A stretch of DNA of 63,530 bases from Bacillus subtilis subsp. subtilis (GCA_021733645.1 JAHREJ010000025.1:1-63530), one strand, 5' to 3'; positions 54,795-63,530 are shown, numbered from the stretch's first letter. A program made the numbers and translations. The notes: generated from the letters alone by a model not told the origin.

Positions 54795-55358
54795 ATGGAC
54801 GAGGGCCCGGATATCACCGTATGGCTGGATTCAGCGCGCGCGGGCGACCGCGCCGCGCTGGACCGGGTATTGACCCTGCTGTACCACGAGCTGCACAGCA
54901 TGGCCCGACGCCAGCTGGCCGGCCAGCAGGGGCGCACGCTGGATGCGACTTCGCTGGTGCACGAGTCCTACCTGAAGCTGCTTGGCGCGCGCGGGGCGGC
55001 GCGGTTCGAAGACCGCGCGCATTTCTTCGCCTACGCCGCCTCGGCCATGCGCAGCGTGGTGGTGGATTACGCGCGCAACCGGCTGGCACGCAAGCGCGGT
55101 GGCGACCTCAAGCGGGTCGAAATACCTGAAAACAGCAGCAGCGGCGTGCGCCTGGATGAAGATCTGCTGGCGCTGGACATGGCGCTGGCGCGGTTGCAGG
55201 CGGTGGATGGGCACTTGGCCAAGGTCGTGGAACTGCGTTACTTCGCCGGGTTGTCCGAGCAGGAAATCGCCGATCTGTGCCAGCGCTCGGAACGCAGCAT
55301 CCGCCGCGACTGGCAGAAGGCGCGCATGTTTCTGCTGGCCTCGGTGCGCGAAGACTGA
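54795..55358 (+). CDS. ECF sigma factor of the kinase-linked (ECF43/EcfK-like) type
   Basis: The 187-aa protein has sigma-2 (about 10-85) and sigma-4 (about 130-185) domains with the ELRYFAGLSEQEIADL ... SERSIRRDWQKARMFL helix-turn-helix. The acidic DAED-like motif that binds core RNA polymerase is replaced by Asp50-Ala-Thr52-Ser53 in LDATSLVHESYLKLL. In EcfK of Xanthomonas and EcfP of Vibrio a Thr at this place is phosphorylated by the adjacent kinase to activate the sigma factor. No anti-sigma gene is present. The kinase gene begins 67 bases later. The start follows GGCGGGGG. Confidence 0.92.
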   Translation: MDEGPDITVWLDSARAGDRAALDRVLTLLYHELHSMARRQLAGQQGRTLDATSLVHESYLKLLGARGAARFEDRAHFFAYAASAMRSVVVDYARNRLARKRGGDLKRVEIPENSSSGVRLDEDLLALDMALARLQAVDGHLAKVVELRYFAGLSEQEIADLCQRSERSIRRDWQKARMFLLASVRED

Positions 55359-55424
55359 TCGCAGCAGGCAATGCGGGTCCCGCGTGGCGGCGCGGGTGGT
55401 GGCAGGCGTTCGGGGAGCGGGCCG

Positions 55425-58256
55425 ATGGAAGCGTCGCGCTGGCGGCAGGTATCTTCGCTGCTGGACCAACTGCTGGAACTCACCCCGGCGCAGCGAGAGC
55501 GGCGCCTGGCGCAGCTGCGCGCGGCCGATTCGACCTTGGCCGACGACGTGCAGCGGCTGCTCGAACAGGAGCGCGACAGCCATGAGTTCATGGCCCAGCC
55601 CCTATGGACGGCCGCCCCCCAGGACAGCCGCGCCGGCACGATGATCGGCCCGTATCGGCTGCTGCGCGCGCTGGGCGAAGGTGGCATGGGCGAGGTCTGG
55701 CTGGCCGAACGTGCCGATGGGCTGTACCAGCGCCAGGTCGCCCTGAAGCTGCTGCGCAGTGGCTATGCCGACCCTGGCCTGCGCCAGCGCTTCAGCCGCG
55801 AACGCGAGATCCTGGCGCGGCTGCAGCATCCCAACCTGGCCCAGTTGCTGGATGCCGGCGTGGACCTGCAGGGCCAGCCTTACCTGGCCCTGGCGTACGT
55901 GGAAGGCGAGCCGATCACCGACTACTGCCAGCGCCTGCAGTTGCCGCTGGAGCGCCGCCTGCACCTGATGCTGCAGGTGTGTGCGGTGGTTACCCACGCC
56001 CATGCCAACCTGATCGTGCACCGCGACCTGAAGCCGTCCAACATCCTGGTCACCGCCGAGGGCGAAGTGAAGCTGCTTGATTTCGGTATCGCCAAGCTGC
56101 TCGACGACCCCGACGCGCGCGACAACCCCGCGCACCCGCCCACCGAGGCGCGGGCATTCACCCTGCACTACGCCGCGCCTGAACAGGTGCGCGGCGAGCC
56201 GGTGACCACGCTGACCGATGTGTATTCGCTGGGCGTGGTGCTGTTTGAAGTGATCACCGGGCGCAAGCCCTACCGGCTGCGCCGGCACAGCGATGCCGAA
56301 TGGGAACGCTCGATCCTGGAGGTGAGCGCGCCGCGCGCGTCGGCCGTGATGTTGCGTGGCAACGCCGACGCCCCGCCCACGCTGGCCGAACGGCGGCTGG
56401 CCCGGCGCCTGCGCGGGGATCTGGATACGATCCTGCTCAAGGCCCTGCAGAAGGAGCCCGGCCAGCGCTACGCCTCGGTTGAAGCGCTGGCGCAGGACCT
56501 GCGACGTTTCCTGGAAGGTCGCCCGATCCATGCCCGCCCACAGCGCACGCTGTATCGCCTGCACAAGTACATCGGGCGTCACCGCTGGGGCGTGGCGCTG
56601 GGCTCGCTCGGCGCGGTGGCGCTGGCCGGGCTGGCGGTGGTGGCGTTGTGGCAGATGCAGCAGGCACGCCGCGAGATTGCCCGCGCGCAGGCCATGCAGG
56701 ATTTCACCGTGGGCCTGTTCGACCGTGCGGCCGGGGTGCGCCACGGCAGCTTCGATGTGCGCCAGTTGCTGGCCACCGGGCAGCAGCGTGGCGAGGCCGA
56801 ACTGGCCGACCAGCCGCTGTCGCTGGCCGACCTGCAGGGCGTGATCGGGCGCCTGCGGATCGGCATGGGCGACTACCAGTTGGCCCTGCAGACCCTGGAT
56901 CGCCAGCGTGCGCTGCTTGAGCAGGTGGGCCAGGTACCGGCGCCGCTGCAGCTGGAAGCGGTCACCCAGCGCGGGCGCGCGCTGCGCATGCTGGGCCGCT
57001 CGCGCGAGTGCGTCACCCACATGACCCCCATGCAGGCGCTGGCCGCGCAGCAGCACACCACCCTGCCCAGCCTGGTGGCCGAATACCACGCCCAACTGGG
57101 CCGCTGCCAACAGCTGCTGGGGTACCGCAACCAGGCGCGTGCCGCCTTTGAGCAGGCACTCGCGCTGCGCCGCGATGTGCTGCGCGACACCACCGGCACC
57201 GCCGAAAGCCTGGCCGACCTGGCCGCGCTGGACAGTGACGATGGCCATCCGCAGGCGGCCCTGGCCGGCTACCAGAATGCGCTGCAGCTGCTGCAGCTGC
57301 GCAGCAGCGAGCGGCATCCGCAGACGATCACGCTGCGCCGCCACCTGGGCGAAACCCTGGCCGCGCAGGGCGAGCTGGACGCCGCCGAGCAGACCCTGCA
57401 TATCGCCTGGTCCGACGCGGTCAGCCTGTACGGCCAGGACCACCCGGAAACGCTGTCGATCCGACGCCTGCGCGGCGTGTTGGCGTTGCAGCGCGGCGAC
57501 CTGCAGCAGGCGGCCGCGACGCTGCAGCAGGTGCACCGGTTGACCCGGTTGGCACTGGGTGAGCAGCACCGCGATACCGGCCTGAGCTGGCATGCATTGG
57601 GCCGGCTGGCGCTGGAGCGTGGTGACAGCGCCGAGGCCGTGGCCGATTTCGACCGCGCGGTGGCAATCTGGCGGCAGCCGGACTGCGTGGGGCTGCTGCC
57701 ACAGGGTCTGTACGACTACGGCCGCGCACTGGCACAGGCCGGGCAATGGCAGGCCGCGCTGGCGGCCCTGCATGAAGGCCGCCAATGGCAGGCGGCCCAG
57801 CGCGGCGACCACGACCCCTCGGTGCAGCGCGCCGACCGCATGATGGCCGAGATCACCAGCGCGCATGGCGACCCGCGCAAAGCAGGCGAGCAACTGGCGC
57901 AGTTGATGGTGCGCAACCGCCAGGGTGGTGCGGAGGCCATCGCGCAGCAGCAGGCGCTGCAGCTGGCCTGGGGCCGCAACCTGGCGCGGATGGGCCAGGA
58001 CGTGGAAGCCGGGCGCGCGCTGGAGGCCGTGGCCGGGTACCGTGCGCCGGACCCGGCCAGCACCGAACTGCGCTGGCAGGCACGCGCCAGCCTGGCCGCG
58101 CTGCAATGCGCGCAGGCCCCGCTGCGCGGGCGCGAGGCCCTGCAGCAGCTGCGGGGCGAGGTGCGTGCGCAGCGCCCGCAGGGTGGCGCGGTCCTGCGCG
58201 ATATCGACCTGGCCCTGCAGGCGTGTGCGCCCTCGGCCCTGGCGGCCAATCGCTGA
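55425..58256 (+). CDS. Transmembrane Ser/Thr protein kinase with TPR-like sensor region (PknS-like)
   Basis: The 943-aa protein has a short N-terminal helical region, a Hanks-type kinase domain (about 74-365) with GEGGMGEVW, Lys108 in VALKLL, HRDLKPSN (Asp201), DFG at 219-221 and APEQ. One transmembrane helix follows (about 388-409), then about 530 residues of TPR-like helical repeats predicted to be periplasmic. It is cytosol-facing for catalysis and probably phosphorylates the sigma factor encoded upstream. ATG at 55425 follows GGGGAG. In Xanthomonas citri the analogous kinase controls the type VI secretion system; no such genes lie here. Confidence 0.9.
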   Translation: MEASRWRQVSSLLDQLLELTPAQRERRLAQLRAADSTLADDVQRLLEQERDSHEFMAQPLWTAAPQDSRAGTMIGPYRLLRALGEGGMGEVWLAERADGLYQRQVALKLLRSGYADPGLRQRFSREREILARLQHPNLAQLLDAGVDLQGQPYLALAYVEGEPITDYCQRLQLPLERRLHLMLQVCAVVTHAHANLIVHRDLKPSNILVTAEGEVKLLDFGIAKLLDDPDARDNPAHPPTEARAFTLHYAAPEQVRGEPVTTLTDVYSLGVVLFEVITGRKPYRLRRHSDAEWERSILEVSAPRASAVMLRGNADAPPTLAERRLARRLRGDLDTILLKALQKEPGQRYASVEALAQDLRRFLEGRPIHARPQRTLYRLHKYIGRHRWGVALGSLGAVALAGLAVVALWQMQQARREIARAQAMQDFTVGLFDRAAGVRHGSFDVRQLLATGQQRGEAELADQPLSLADLQGVIGRLRIGMGDYQLALQTLDRQRALLEQVGQVPAPLQLEAVTQRGRALRMLGRSRECVTHMTPMQALAAQQHTTLPSLVAEYHAQLGRCQQLLGYRNQARAAFEQALALRRDVLRDTTGTAESLADLAALDSDDGHPQAALAGYQNALQLLQLRSSERHPQTITLRRHLGETLAAQGELDAAEQTLHIAWSDAVSLYGQDHPETLSIRRLRGVLALQRGDLQQAAATLQQVHRLTRLALGEQHRDTGLSWHALGRLALERGDSAEAVADFDRAVAIWRQPDCVGLLPQGLYDYGRALAQAGQWQAALAALHEGRQWQAAQRGDHDPSVQRADRMMAEITSAHGDPRKAGEQLAQLMVRNRQGGAEAIAQQQALQLAWGRNLARMGQDVEAGRALEAVAGYRAPDPASTELRWQARASLAALQCAQAPLRGREALQQLRGEVRAQRPQGGAVLRDIDLALQACAPSALAANR

Positions 58257-58350
58257 TGGGGGCGTTCGCTGAACGCCGTACGCGCACCACCTCGGCGAAT
58301 TAACGTTCGCCTGCCTATGATGTCCGGCCCTCACTGCCAGCGCTGCCTGC

Positions 58351-59952
58351 ATGCAACGTCGCGACTTCATCCGCACTGCCTCCCTGGCCTTGGCCGCGAT
58401 CGGCGTCCCCGCACTGCCGGCCTGCGCCGCGCAGGGCAACCAGCTGGGGCTGCGCCGGCTCGGCCAGCCGCAGCCGTTCGATTTCGCCACCCTCAAGGGC
58501 CAGGCGCGCGCGCTGTCGCAGGCCGCATACCAGAGCCACAAGCGCACCCTGCCCGGGCCGCTGGAAGCGCTGGACTGGGATCAATACCAGTCCATCGGCT
58601 ACCGCCAGGACCATGCGCTGTGGGCCGATAAGCCTGGCAGGTACCAAGCCAAATTCTTCCACCTGGGCCTGTATTTCCACTCGCCGGTGCGCATGTACGA
58701 CGTGGTCGACGGTGCCGCGCAGGAACTGGCCTACGACCCGGCCGCGTTCAACTACGGCAAGAGCGGTCTGAAGGGCAGCCACCTGCCCGCCGACCTGGGC
58801 TTTGCCGGCTTCCGCCTCAACACGCGCGCGGACACCGACCGCGACTTCGCCGCGTTCCTGGGGGCCAGCTACTTCCGCGCCGTGGGCAAGGAAGGCCAGT
58901 ACGGCCAGTCCGCGCGCGGCCTGGCGATCGATACCGGCATGGGCAAGCCGGAGGAATTCCCCGATTTCATCGCCTACTACCTGGAACAGCCGGCCGCCGA
59001 TTCCAACACCCTGGTGGTGTATGCGCTGCTGGATTCGCCCAGCGTGGCCGGCGCCTACCGCTTTGCCATCACCAACGGCGACACGCTGCTGATGGACATC
59101 GATTGCGCGCTGTACCCGCGCAAGGCCATCGAGCGCCTGGGCATCGCCCCGTGCACCAGCATGTACCAGGTGGGCGAGAACGACCGCCGCATGGCCTGGG
59201 ACTGGCGTCCGGAAATCCATGACACCGATGGCCTGTCGATGTGGACCGGCAGCGGGGAATGGATCTGGCGGCCGCTGTGCAACCCGTACAACCTGCGCTT
59301 CAACATGTTCGTGGACAACAACCCGCGCGGCTTCGGCCTGCTGCAGCGCGACCGCAACTTTGACCATTACCAGGACGACGGGGTGTTCTACGAGAAGCGC
59401 CCGTGCCTGTGGGTGGAGCCGAAAGGGCAGTGGGGCAAGGGCTCGGTGCAGTTGGTCGAGATTCCCACCGTGGATGAAACCTTCGACAACATCGTGGCCT
59501 TCTGGAACCCCGAGGCCAAGCCGCAGCCGGGCCAGGAGCTGCTGCTCGGCTACCGCCTTTACTGGGGCGCACAGCCGCCGGCGCGCCCACCGCTGGCGCA
59601 CTGCGTGGACAGCCGCACCGGCCTGGGCGGGGTGATCGGCAAGAAGCGGGCCTACTTCTCATGGCGCTTCGCGGTCGATTTCCAGGGCGGCGAACTGGCC
59701 GCGCTGATCGACAAGGGAGAGGTCGAGGCGGTGGTTCAGGCCAGCCGTGGCCGCGTGGAGATCGTCTCGGCGCGCCCCCTGCGCGAGATCAAGGGCTACC
59801 GCGCCATGTTCGACCTGGTGCCGCCGGACGATTCCACCGACCAGATCGACATCCGCCTGTACCTGCGCAGCGGCGGCAAGACGCTGACCGAAACCTGGCT
59901 GTACCAGTACAGCCCGCCGCCGGCCGGTGCACCGGAGCGCACGCTGTACTAA
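58351..59952 (+). CDS. opgD: Periplasmic glucan biosynthesis protein D
   Basis: The 533-aa protein has a twin-arginine signal (MQRRDFIRTASLALAAIG) and an OpgG/OpgD glucan-binding fold: FHLGLYFHSPVRMYDVV, DWRPEIHDTDGLSMWTGSGEWIWRPL, and FNMFVDNNPRGFGLLQRDR. OpgD adjusts the backbone structure of osmoregulated periplasmic glucans. Tat export is the known difference from OpgG, which uses Sec. The ATG at 58351 begins the Tat signal. The gene stands alone, so other opg genes lie elsewhere. Confidence 0.94.
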   Translation: MQRRDFIRTASLALAAIGVPALPACAAQGNQLGLRRLGQPQPFDFATLKGQARALSQAAYQSHKRTLPGPLEALDWDQYQSIGYRQDHALWADKPGRYQAKFFHLGLYFHSPVRMYDVVDGAAQELAYDPAAFNYGKSGLKGSHLPADLGFAGFRLNTRADTDRDFAAFLGASYFRAVGKEGQYGQSARGLAIDTGMGKPEEFPDFIAYYLEQPAADSNTLVVYALLDSPSVAGAYRFAITNGDTLLMDIDCALYPRKAIERLGIAPCTSMYQVGENDRRMAWDWRPEIHDTDGLSMWTGSGEWIWRPLCNPYNLRFNMFVDNNPRGFGLLQRDRNFDHYQDDGVFYEKRPCLWVEPKGQWGKGSVQLVEIPTVDETFDNIVAFWNPEAKPQPGQELLLGYRLYWGAQPPARPPLAHCVDSRTGLGGVIGKKRAYFSWRFAVDFQGGELAALIDKGEVEAVVQASRGRVEIVSARPLREIKGYRAMFDLVPPDDSTDQIDIRLYLRSGGKTLTETWLYQYSPPPAGAPERTLY

Positions 59953-59964
59953 GAAGGGTGTGGG

Positions 59965-59989
59965 TTTGCAGGGCTGCAAGCCCTGCAAA
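59965..59989. terminator. Bidirectional terminator between opgD and tdk
   Basis: A 10-bp stem TTTGCAGGGC / GCCCTGCAAA with a 5-base loop lies between convergent genes. Confidence 0.75.
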
Positions 59990-59996
59990 AGACCCC

Positions 59997-60617
59997 CTAC
60001 AACGGCAGCGGTGCCTGCGCCGGATCGATCTTGCCCTCGCCCCGCGTGATCTTCTTGAACTCGGCCCGGCTCACCGACACGTAGCGTTCGTTGCCGCCGA
60101 TCTCCACCTGCGGGCCGTCCTGCACCGCGTGGCCGTGTTCGTCCACGCGCACGGTCATGGTGGCCTTCTTGCCGCTGTGGCAGATGGTCTTGATCTCCTG
60201 CATCTCGTCGGCCCAGGCCAGCAGGTACTGGCTGCCTTCGAACAGCTCGCCGCGGAAGTCGGTGCGCAGCCCGTAGCAAAGCACCGGGATGCGCAACTGG
60301 TCCACCACCTCACTGAGCTGCCAGACCTGGCTGCGGCTCAGGAACTGGGCCTCGTCCACCAGCACGCAGCCGAGCTTGCCGTGGGCCTCCAGGTCCTGCG
60401 CGATCAGCCGTTGCAGGTCGGTGTCCCGGTCGAAGGCCACCCCGTCGGCCTTCAGCCCGATCCGCGAGGCCACCACGCCGCGCCCGGCGCGGTCGTCCAG
60501 GCGCGGGGTCAGGATGGCCACGCGCATGCCGCGCTCGCGGTAGTTGTGCGCCGACTGCAGCAGGGTGGTGGTCTTGCCGGCGTTCATCGCCGAATAATAG
60601 AAATAGAGCTTGGCCAT
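59997..60617 (-). CDS. tdk: Thymidine kinase (type II)
   Basis: The 206-aa enzyme phosphorylates thymidine in the salvage pathway. It has P-loop [24 protein letters not shown] (Walker B and catalytic Glu region), [10 protein letters not shown] and the lasso segment [12 protein letters not shown]. In the E. coli enzyme a structural zinc is held by the pattern TICxCGRKA and YVSVCRxH; here these read TICHSGKKA and YVSVSRAEF, so three of four ligands are missing. The gene is divergent from rep. Confidence 0.93.
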   Translation of the reverse strand: MAKLYFYYSAMNAGKTTTLLQSAHNYRERGMRVAILTPRLDDRAGRGVVASRIGLKADGVAFDRDTDLQRLIAQDLEAHGKLGCVLVDEAQFLSRSQVWQLSEVVDQLRIPVLCYGLRTDFRGELFEGSQYLLAWADEMQEIKTICHSGKKATMTVRVDEHGHAVQDGPQVEIGGNERYVSVSRAEFKKITRGEGKIDPAQAPLPL

Positions 60618-60738
60618 CGGCCAATTCTAGACGCCCGACGGCTGCCCGTGGCGGCCAGGCCTTGCCAGCGGACGCTTTCGTCCGCCGTCGGCGGTCGCCC
60701 CGCCCGGGCCGGTACAATGCCCTTCCCCCGGAGATGGC

Positions 60739-62715
60739 ATGCACGGTCTCAATCCCCCCCAAAGCGCGGCAGTGCTGCACTGCGAAGGTCCCCTGCTGGT
60801 GCTGGCCGGCGCGGGCAGCGGCAAGACGCGCGTGATCGTGGAAAAGATCGCCCAGCTGATCGCGACCAAACGCTATCCGGCGCGGCGCATCGCGGCGATC
60901 ACCTTCACCAACAAGTCGGCCAAGGAAATGCGCGAGCGCGTGGCCAAGCGGCTGCACGGTGGCGATGCCGAGGACGTCACCATCTGCACCTTCCACGCCC
61001 TGGGGCTGAAATTCCTGCAGATCGAGCACGCGGCGGTGGGGCTCAAGCGCGGCTTCTCGATCTTCGATGCCGATGACGCCACCTCGCAGGTCAAGGACCT
61101 GATGTACGGTGCCAAGCCGGATGACATCGAGGACGTGAAAAACCTCATTTCACGCGCCAAGAATGCCGGCCTGTCGCCCGAACAGGCGATGGCCGCCGCG
61201 CGCAGCACCCGCGAGAAGGAGGCGGCCAGCGTCTACGAGCGCTACCAGCTGCGCCTGACCGCCTTCAACGCGGTGGACTTCGACGATCTGATCCGGCTGC
61301 CGGTGCAGGTACTGGAAGAGAACCCGGAGATCGCCGTGGCCTGGCGCGAGCGCATCGGCTACCTGCTGGTCGACGAATGCCAGGACACCAACGATGCGCA
61401 GTACCGGCTGCTCAAACAGCTGGCCGGCAACAAGGGCAACTTCACCTGCGTGGGCGATGACGATCAGTCCATCTACGCCTGGCGCGGTGCCAACCCGGAA
61501 AACCTGCAGCAAATGGCGCGCGATTACCCGGCGCTGGAAATCATCAAGCTGGAGCAGAACTACCGCTGCTCCAACCGCGTGCTGCGCGCGGCCAATGCGC
61601 TGATCGCCAACAATCCGCACGAACACCTGAAGAAGCTGTGGAGCGACCAGGCCGACGGCGAGCGCATCCGCGTATGGGAATGCCGCAACAGCGAACACGA
61701 AGCGGAGAAGGTCGCCGCCGAGATCTCGTTCCTGGCGACGTCCAAGAAGATTCCGTGGAGCGATTTCTGCATCCTGTTCCGCGGCAACTTCCAGTCGCGG
61801 CCGCTGGAAAAAGCGCTGCAGCTGGTGCGCGCGCCGTACCACATCACCGGCGGCACCGCGTTCCTGGAGCGCCAGGAGGTCAAGGACACGCTGTCCTGGT
61901 TGCGCCTGCTGGTAAACCCCGACGATGACACCGCGTTCATGCGCGCGGTGCAGTCGCCCAAGCGCGAAGTGGGCGCCGGTACGCTGGCCAAGCTGGCCGA
62001 ACTGGCCTCTGAAAAAGAGCTGCCGATGGCGCATGCCGCCGAAGCGATCGGCGCGCTGTCGCAGTTGCCGCCGCGCGCGGCCAATGGCCTGAGCCGCTTC
62101 ACCGACATCCTGCGCGACCTGCGCGCGGAAATGCCCACGCTCAGTTCCGGCGACCTGGTGCGGCGCTTGGTGAAGGAGTCCGGGCTGGTCTCCGAACTGC
62201 GCGGTGCGTGCAAGGAAGAGTCGGTGTACCAGCGCCGCCTGGGCAACCTGGAAGAATTGGCGCAGTGGTTCGAAGGCGGCCCACGCGGGGCCACCACTGC
62301 CGATCTTGCCGCACAGCTGGCGTTGCTGTCGCGCAACGACAAGGACGACGGCGGCAACCAGGTACGCATGATGACCATGCACGCCTCCAAGGGCCTGGAG
62401 TTCCCGTATGTGTTCATCATCGGCTGCGAGGACGGCGTGCTGCCGCACCAGGTCAGCCTGGATGAAGGCAACCTGCAGGAAGAGCGGCGCCTGCTGTACG
62501 TGGGCATCACCCGTGCCAAGCTGCAGTTGTGGATGAGCTACAGCAAGCTCACCCGCAAGTTCGGCGAGCACGTGCGGCTCAAGCCCAGCCGTTTTTTCGA
62601 TGAGATCCCGGCCGAGGAAATGCAGCGCGATGGCGCCGATCCGGTGGCCGATGCGGCGCGCAAGAAAGAGCGCGCCAGCGCCGGGCTGGCCGCGATCCAG
62701 GCGTTGTTCGACTGA
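60739..62715 (+). CDS. rep: ATP-dependent DNA helicase Rep
   Basis: The 658-aa superfamily 1A helicase carries motif I LAGAGSGKTRVI, motif Ia ITFTNKSAKEMRERV, motif II LLVDECQDTN, motif III GDDDQSIYAWRGAN, motif IV EQNYRCSNRVL, motif V MTMHASKGLEFPYVF and motif VI ERRLLYVGITRAK. Length and sequence fit Rep rather than UvrD. It moves 3'-5' and removes proteins ahead of replication forks. ATG at 60739 gives the family start MHGLNPPQSAAV. Confidence 0.95.
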   Translation: MHGLNPPQSAAVLHCEGPLLVLAGAGSGKTRVIVEKIAQLIATKRYPARRIAAITFTNKSAKEMRERVAKRLHGGDAEDVTICTFHALGLKFLQIEHAAVGLKRGFSIFDADDATSQVKDLMYGAKPDDIEDVKNLISRAKNAGLSPEQAMAAARSTREKEAASVYERYQLRLTAFNAVDFDDLIRLPVQVLEENPEIAVAWRERIGYLLVDECQDTNDAQYRLLKQLAGNKGNFTCVGDDDQSIYAWRGANPENLQQMARDYPALEIIKLEQNYRCSNRVLRAANALIANNPHEHLKKLWSDQADGERIRVWECRNSEHEAEKVAAEISFLATSKKIPWSDFCILFRGNFQSRPLEKALQLVRAPYHITGGTAFLERQEVKDTLSWLRLLVNPDDDTAFMRAVQSPKREVGAGTLAKLAELASEKELPMAHAAEAIGALSQLPPRAANGLSRFTDILRDLRAEMPTLSSGDLVRRLVKESGLVSELRGACKEESVYQRRLGNLEELAQWFEGGPRGATTADLAAQLALLSRNDKDDGGNQVRMMTMHASKGLEFPYVFIIGCEDGVLPHQVSLDEGNLQEERRLLYVGITRAKLQLWMSYSKLTRKFGEHVRLKPSRFFDEIPAEEMQRDGADPVADAARKKERASAGLAAIQALFD

Positions 62716-62726
62716 CCCAACACCCG

Positions 62727-62817
62727 GTAGAGCCGACCGTGGGTCGGCTGCCGTTCCCGAGGCGCGTCGACTGCCCTATGTCTGGTCCAAGAGCAGCCGA
62801 CCCACGGTTGGCTCTAC
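62727..62817. repeat. Inverted SMAG pair after rep
   Basis: GTAGAGCCGACC-GT-GGGTCGGCTG at 62727-62750 and CAGCCGACCCAC-GGTTGGCTCTAC at 62794-62817 are inverted copies separated by 43 bases. They may fold together and act as the rep terminator region. Confidence 0.75.
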
Positions 62818-62871
62818 CGTGTTCGCGGCGCGCACTGCACAATCGGCGCATTGTCCTCTGCAGTGATCCGC

Positions 62872-63402
62872 ATGTCCGCCGTGATCCAGACCGAACGCCT
62901 GCACCTGCGCCTGATCGATCCCGACCACGATGCGGCCGACATGCTGGCCCTGCTCAACGAGCCGGGCTTCATCCGCAACATCGCCGACCGTGGCGTGCGC
63001 ACCCTGGCACAGGCGCGCGATTACACCGCCGAGCGCGTGCTGGGCAGCTACACGCTCAACGGCTTCGGCATGTACGCGATCATCCGCCGCAGCGATGGTG
63101 CGTGGCTGGGCAATGCCGGGCTGGTGCGCCGCGATGGCTTGCCAGCGCCTGACATCGGCTATGCGCTGCTGGCCCGGTACGAAGGCAATGGCTACGCGCT
63201 GGAAGCCGCGCGCGGGGTGATGCACTACGCGCGCGACGTGCTGGGCCATGCCGACCTTTACGGAATCGTCTCGCCGGACAACCTGCGTTCGGCCGCGCTG
63301 CTGCGCAAGCTGGGCATGGAAGATCGCGGCGACCTGACGCTGCCGCCGCCACACCAGGACGTGGTGCTGCTGTTCGCCACGCCGGGCGCGCCGGCGTTGT
63401 GA
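62872..63402 (+). CDS. GNAT-family N-acetyltransferase
   Basis: The 176-aa protein is a RimJ/RimL-type acetyltransferase: ERLHLRLIDPDHDAADMLALLNEP at the N-terminus, DIGYALLARYEGNGYALEAARGVMHYA (motif A with the acetyl-CoA pyrophosphate loop RYEGNGYA), and VSPDNLRSAALLRKLGM (motif B). The substrate is unknown. ATG at 62872 is the start; a TTG at 62851 would add seven residues. The stop is just before a tandem repeat. Confidence 0.88.
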   Translation: MSAVIQTERLHLRLIDPDHDAADMLALLNEPGFIRNIADRGVRTLAQARDYTAERVLGSYTLNGFGMYAIIRRSDGAWLGNAGLVRRDGLPAPDIGYALLARYEGNGYALEAARGVMHYARDVLGHADLYGIVSPDNLRSAALLRKLGMEDRGDLTLPPPHQDVVLLFATPGAPAL

Positions 63403-63406
63403 TGCA

Positions 63407-63530
63407 CTGCAGCCGAGCATGGCTCGGCTCTACCGGTGGTGGGGTACCGGTGTTGGGATGGGCTGCAGCCGAGCGTGGCTCGGCTCTACCGGTGGCGGGG
63501 CGCCGGTGTTGGGATGGGCTGCAGCCGAGC
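63407..63530. repeat. 56-bp tandem repeat containing SMAG elements, cut by the window edge
   Basis: Units start at 63407, 63463 and 63519 (the last truncated). Each begins with CTGCAGCCGAGC, contains a SMAG stem with CTAC, and continues with CGGTGGxGGGGxxCCGGTGTT. The copies differ at a few positions. Confidence 0.85.

Noticed and set aside
54948..55100. tRNA-like GGTTCGAAG sequence
   Set aside because: It lies inside the sigma factor coding sequence, and no acceptor or anticodon stem can be formed around it.
55602..58547. 981-residue minus-strand open frame opposite the kinase gene
   Set aside because: It spans the kinase and part of opgD, both clear genes on the plus strand, and is Gln/Arg/His-rich without motifs.

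Overview
The window is a high-GC (roughly two-thirds G+C by eye) gammaproteobacterial chromosome segment, most likely from a Stenotrophomonas species. The basis is the family mix (pilMNOPQ, a bat operon, OpgD with a Tat signal, an ECF sigma factor/kinase pair, an S1/P1 nuclease, class I aldolase) and the many short GTAG-tagged palindromes of the kind described in S. maltophilia as SMAG elements. I see about 51 intact protein genes, one frameshifted gene, no tRNA or rRNA, no CRISPR array and no obvious prophage or insertion sequence. Species cannot be fixed from the sequence alone.

Layout. 1-0.5 kb: four tandem ~125-bp hairpin units that run into the 3' end of cysB. 0.5-3.5 kb: cysB divergent from cysK, then a macro-domain gene. 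3.5-6.5 kb: a secreted two-repeat cysteine-containing protein, a membrane-anchored protein and a short M1-like peptidase. 6.6-17.2 kb: a minus-strand central-carbon block (fda, pyk, a HAD phosphatase, pgk, DUF3999, DUF2339, gap). 17.3-25.9 kb: ompW with an Anr/FNR-type box, a structured repeat pair, a YgeA-type racemase, S1/P1 nuclease plus persulfide-dioxygenase-like enzyme, a BlaI/M56-TonB/lipoprotein operon with an operator series, a broken flavin reductase and an acetyl-CoA hydrolase-type enzyme. 25.9-26.7 kb: a 21-copy 36/37-bp minisatellite bracketed by inverted SMAG elements. 26.8-30.3 kb: tkt and a dicarboxylate symporter. 30.4-37.7 kb: a MoxR-DUF58-DUF4381-BatA-BatB/C-BatD operon and a YkgJ-type protein. 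37.9-43.0 kb: pilMNOPQ. 43.2-53.9 kb: patatin lipoprotein, AIM24 protein, TonB-dependent receptor, acid phosphatase, secreted lipase with a DUF4785-type partner, ABC ATPase, fatty acid desaturase and an EF-hand protein. 53.9-63.5 kb: mutM, ECF sigma factor with Ser/Thr kinase, opgD, tdk, rep, a GNAT acetyltransferase, then a 56-bp tandem repeat at the right edge.

How it works together. The minus-strand sugar block supplies lower glycolysis and the pentose phosphate shunt. The bat operon is built by four- to six-base overlaps and probably encodes an envelope-associated MoxR/VWA complex. pilMNOPQ encodes the alignment complex and secretin of type IV pili. The sigma/kinase pair looks like the phosphorylation-activated kind, because the usual acidic motif of sigma region 2.2 is replaced by Asp-Ala-Thr-Ser.

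The parts least explained by known families are non-coding: the convergent pair of structured repeats at 18.2-18.45 kb with a conserved core and unrelated but perfectly paired stems, the 36-bp minisatellite, the cysB-terminator array, and the paired palindromes with hexanucleotide runs at 11.4-11.9 kb.
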